From Hyposmocoma kahamanoa (taxonomy: Eukaryota > Arthropoda > Insecta > Lepidoptera > Cosmopterigidae), in NCBI RefSeq assembly GCF_003589595.1, contig NW_020653900.1, forward strand, positions 670,594 to 734,593: a stretch of DNA of 64,000 nt, written 5' to 3'. Of this stretch, positions 63,757-64,000 are shown piece after piece. The notes beneath the pieces are model-generated. The model did no database searches. It saw nothing but the letters and a program-made list of their open reading frames with translations, and was not told where the DNA came from. Both the position numbers and the translations under genes were made by a program. How positions within the stretch are numbered: the stretch's first letter is position 1; the number at the start of each line of letters is the position of its first letter.

Positions 63757-64000
63757 GTAAGTTAAAAATGATTGAAATATTTTTATATTGTTTAGTGTTT
63801 ACCAAAGGATAAGACGTATTGTCATTACACTCTTAAACTTTGAGAGTGTAACCAAAGTATAATAAGACAAATAGGGTAACTGTGCCGTTAACACACGTTG
63901 CACTGCAGGATGTATGTAAATACAAATGTAAATGCAAGTAGGACGATGCAAGGAGATAGAGAGATGCAAATTGCAATGCAAATGATTGGAGTATTATTAA
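63757..64000. other. Start of next gene 2 intron
   Basis: The first 17 bases (gtaagttaaaaatgatt) match the gene 1 intron after 9708 with one difference. The rest holds gcaaatgcaa-type short repeats. Confidence 0.5.

Overview
This looks like an AT-rich insect genome, most probably a moth or butterfly. The evidence is short phase-conserved exons in long introns, a secreted dsRNase/DNA-RNA non-specific nuclease module of the insect type, and many dispersed repeats (jockey-like and RTE-like LINEs, tRNA-derived SINEs, Penelope-like elements, mariner, P, Harbinger and other MITEs) of kinds I associate with Lepidoptera. The species cannot be named from sequence alone.

Two tandem, same-strand (+) paralogous genes fill the window. 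Gene 1 (first visible exon 2445, stop 29280) is cut at its 5' side. In order it shows the post-VWA segment typical of hemicentins, eight I-set immunoglobulin domains, and a four-exon C-terminal module of the DNA/RNA non-specific endonuclease (insect dsRNase-like) family. Phase-compatible splice sites join the module to the last Ig domain. Gene 2 (ATG 34364, last visible exon ends 63756) is cut at its 3' side. It has a TATA/initiator promoter, a signal peptide, a von Willebrand A domain (partly lost in a 400-base assembly gap, 39281-39680), the same linker segment, five complete Ig domains and the first half of a sixth. Over the shared part, eleven of twelve paired exons have identical lengths and all twelve have identical phases. 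The pair is therefore a tandem duplication of a hemicentin-like gene.

The most striking feature is the C-terminus of gene 1: an extracellular Ig scaffold ending in a nuclease fold whose catalytic histidine appears to be glutamine, while the metal-ligand Asn, the Glu and the Arg after it are kept. I infer a secreted or matrix adhesion protein with a nucleic-acid-binding pseudo-nuclease tip. Whether gene 2 has the same tip lies beyond the window.

Layout: 1-2444 is the upstream intron of gene 1 with the 3' end of an LTR retroelement; 2445-29280 is gene 1; 29281-34363 is intergenic and LINE-rich; 34364-64000 is gene 2. Introns hold nearly all the repeats. Several insertions are well delimited: a Penelope-like element that duplicated a 5' splice site (60304-60490), a P-superfamily MITE with a THAP-like reading frame and 8-bp target duplications (61754-62131), a foldback element inside a SINE (14537-15301), and a Penelope-like element nested in a LINE with 15-bp duplications (56407-56543).
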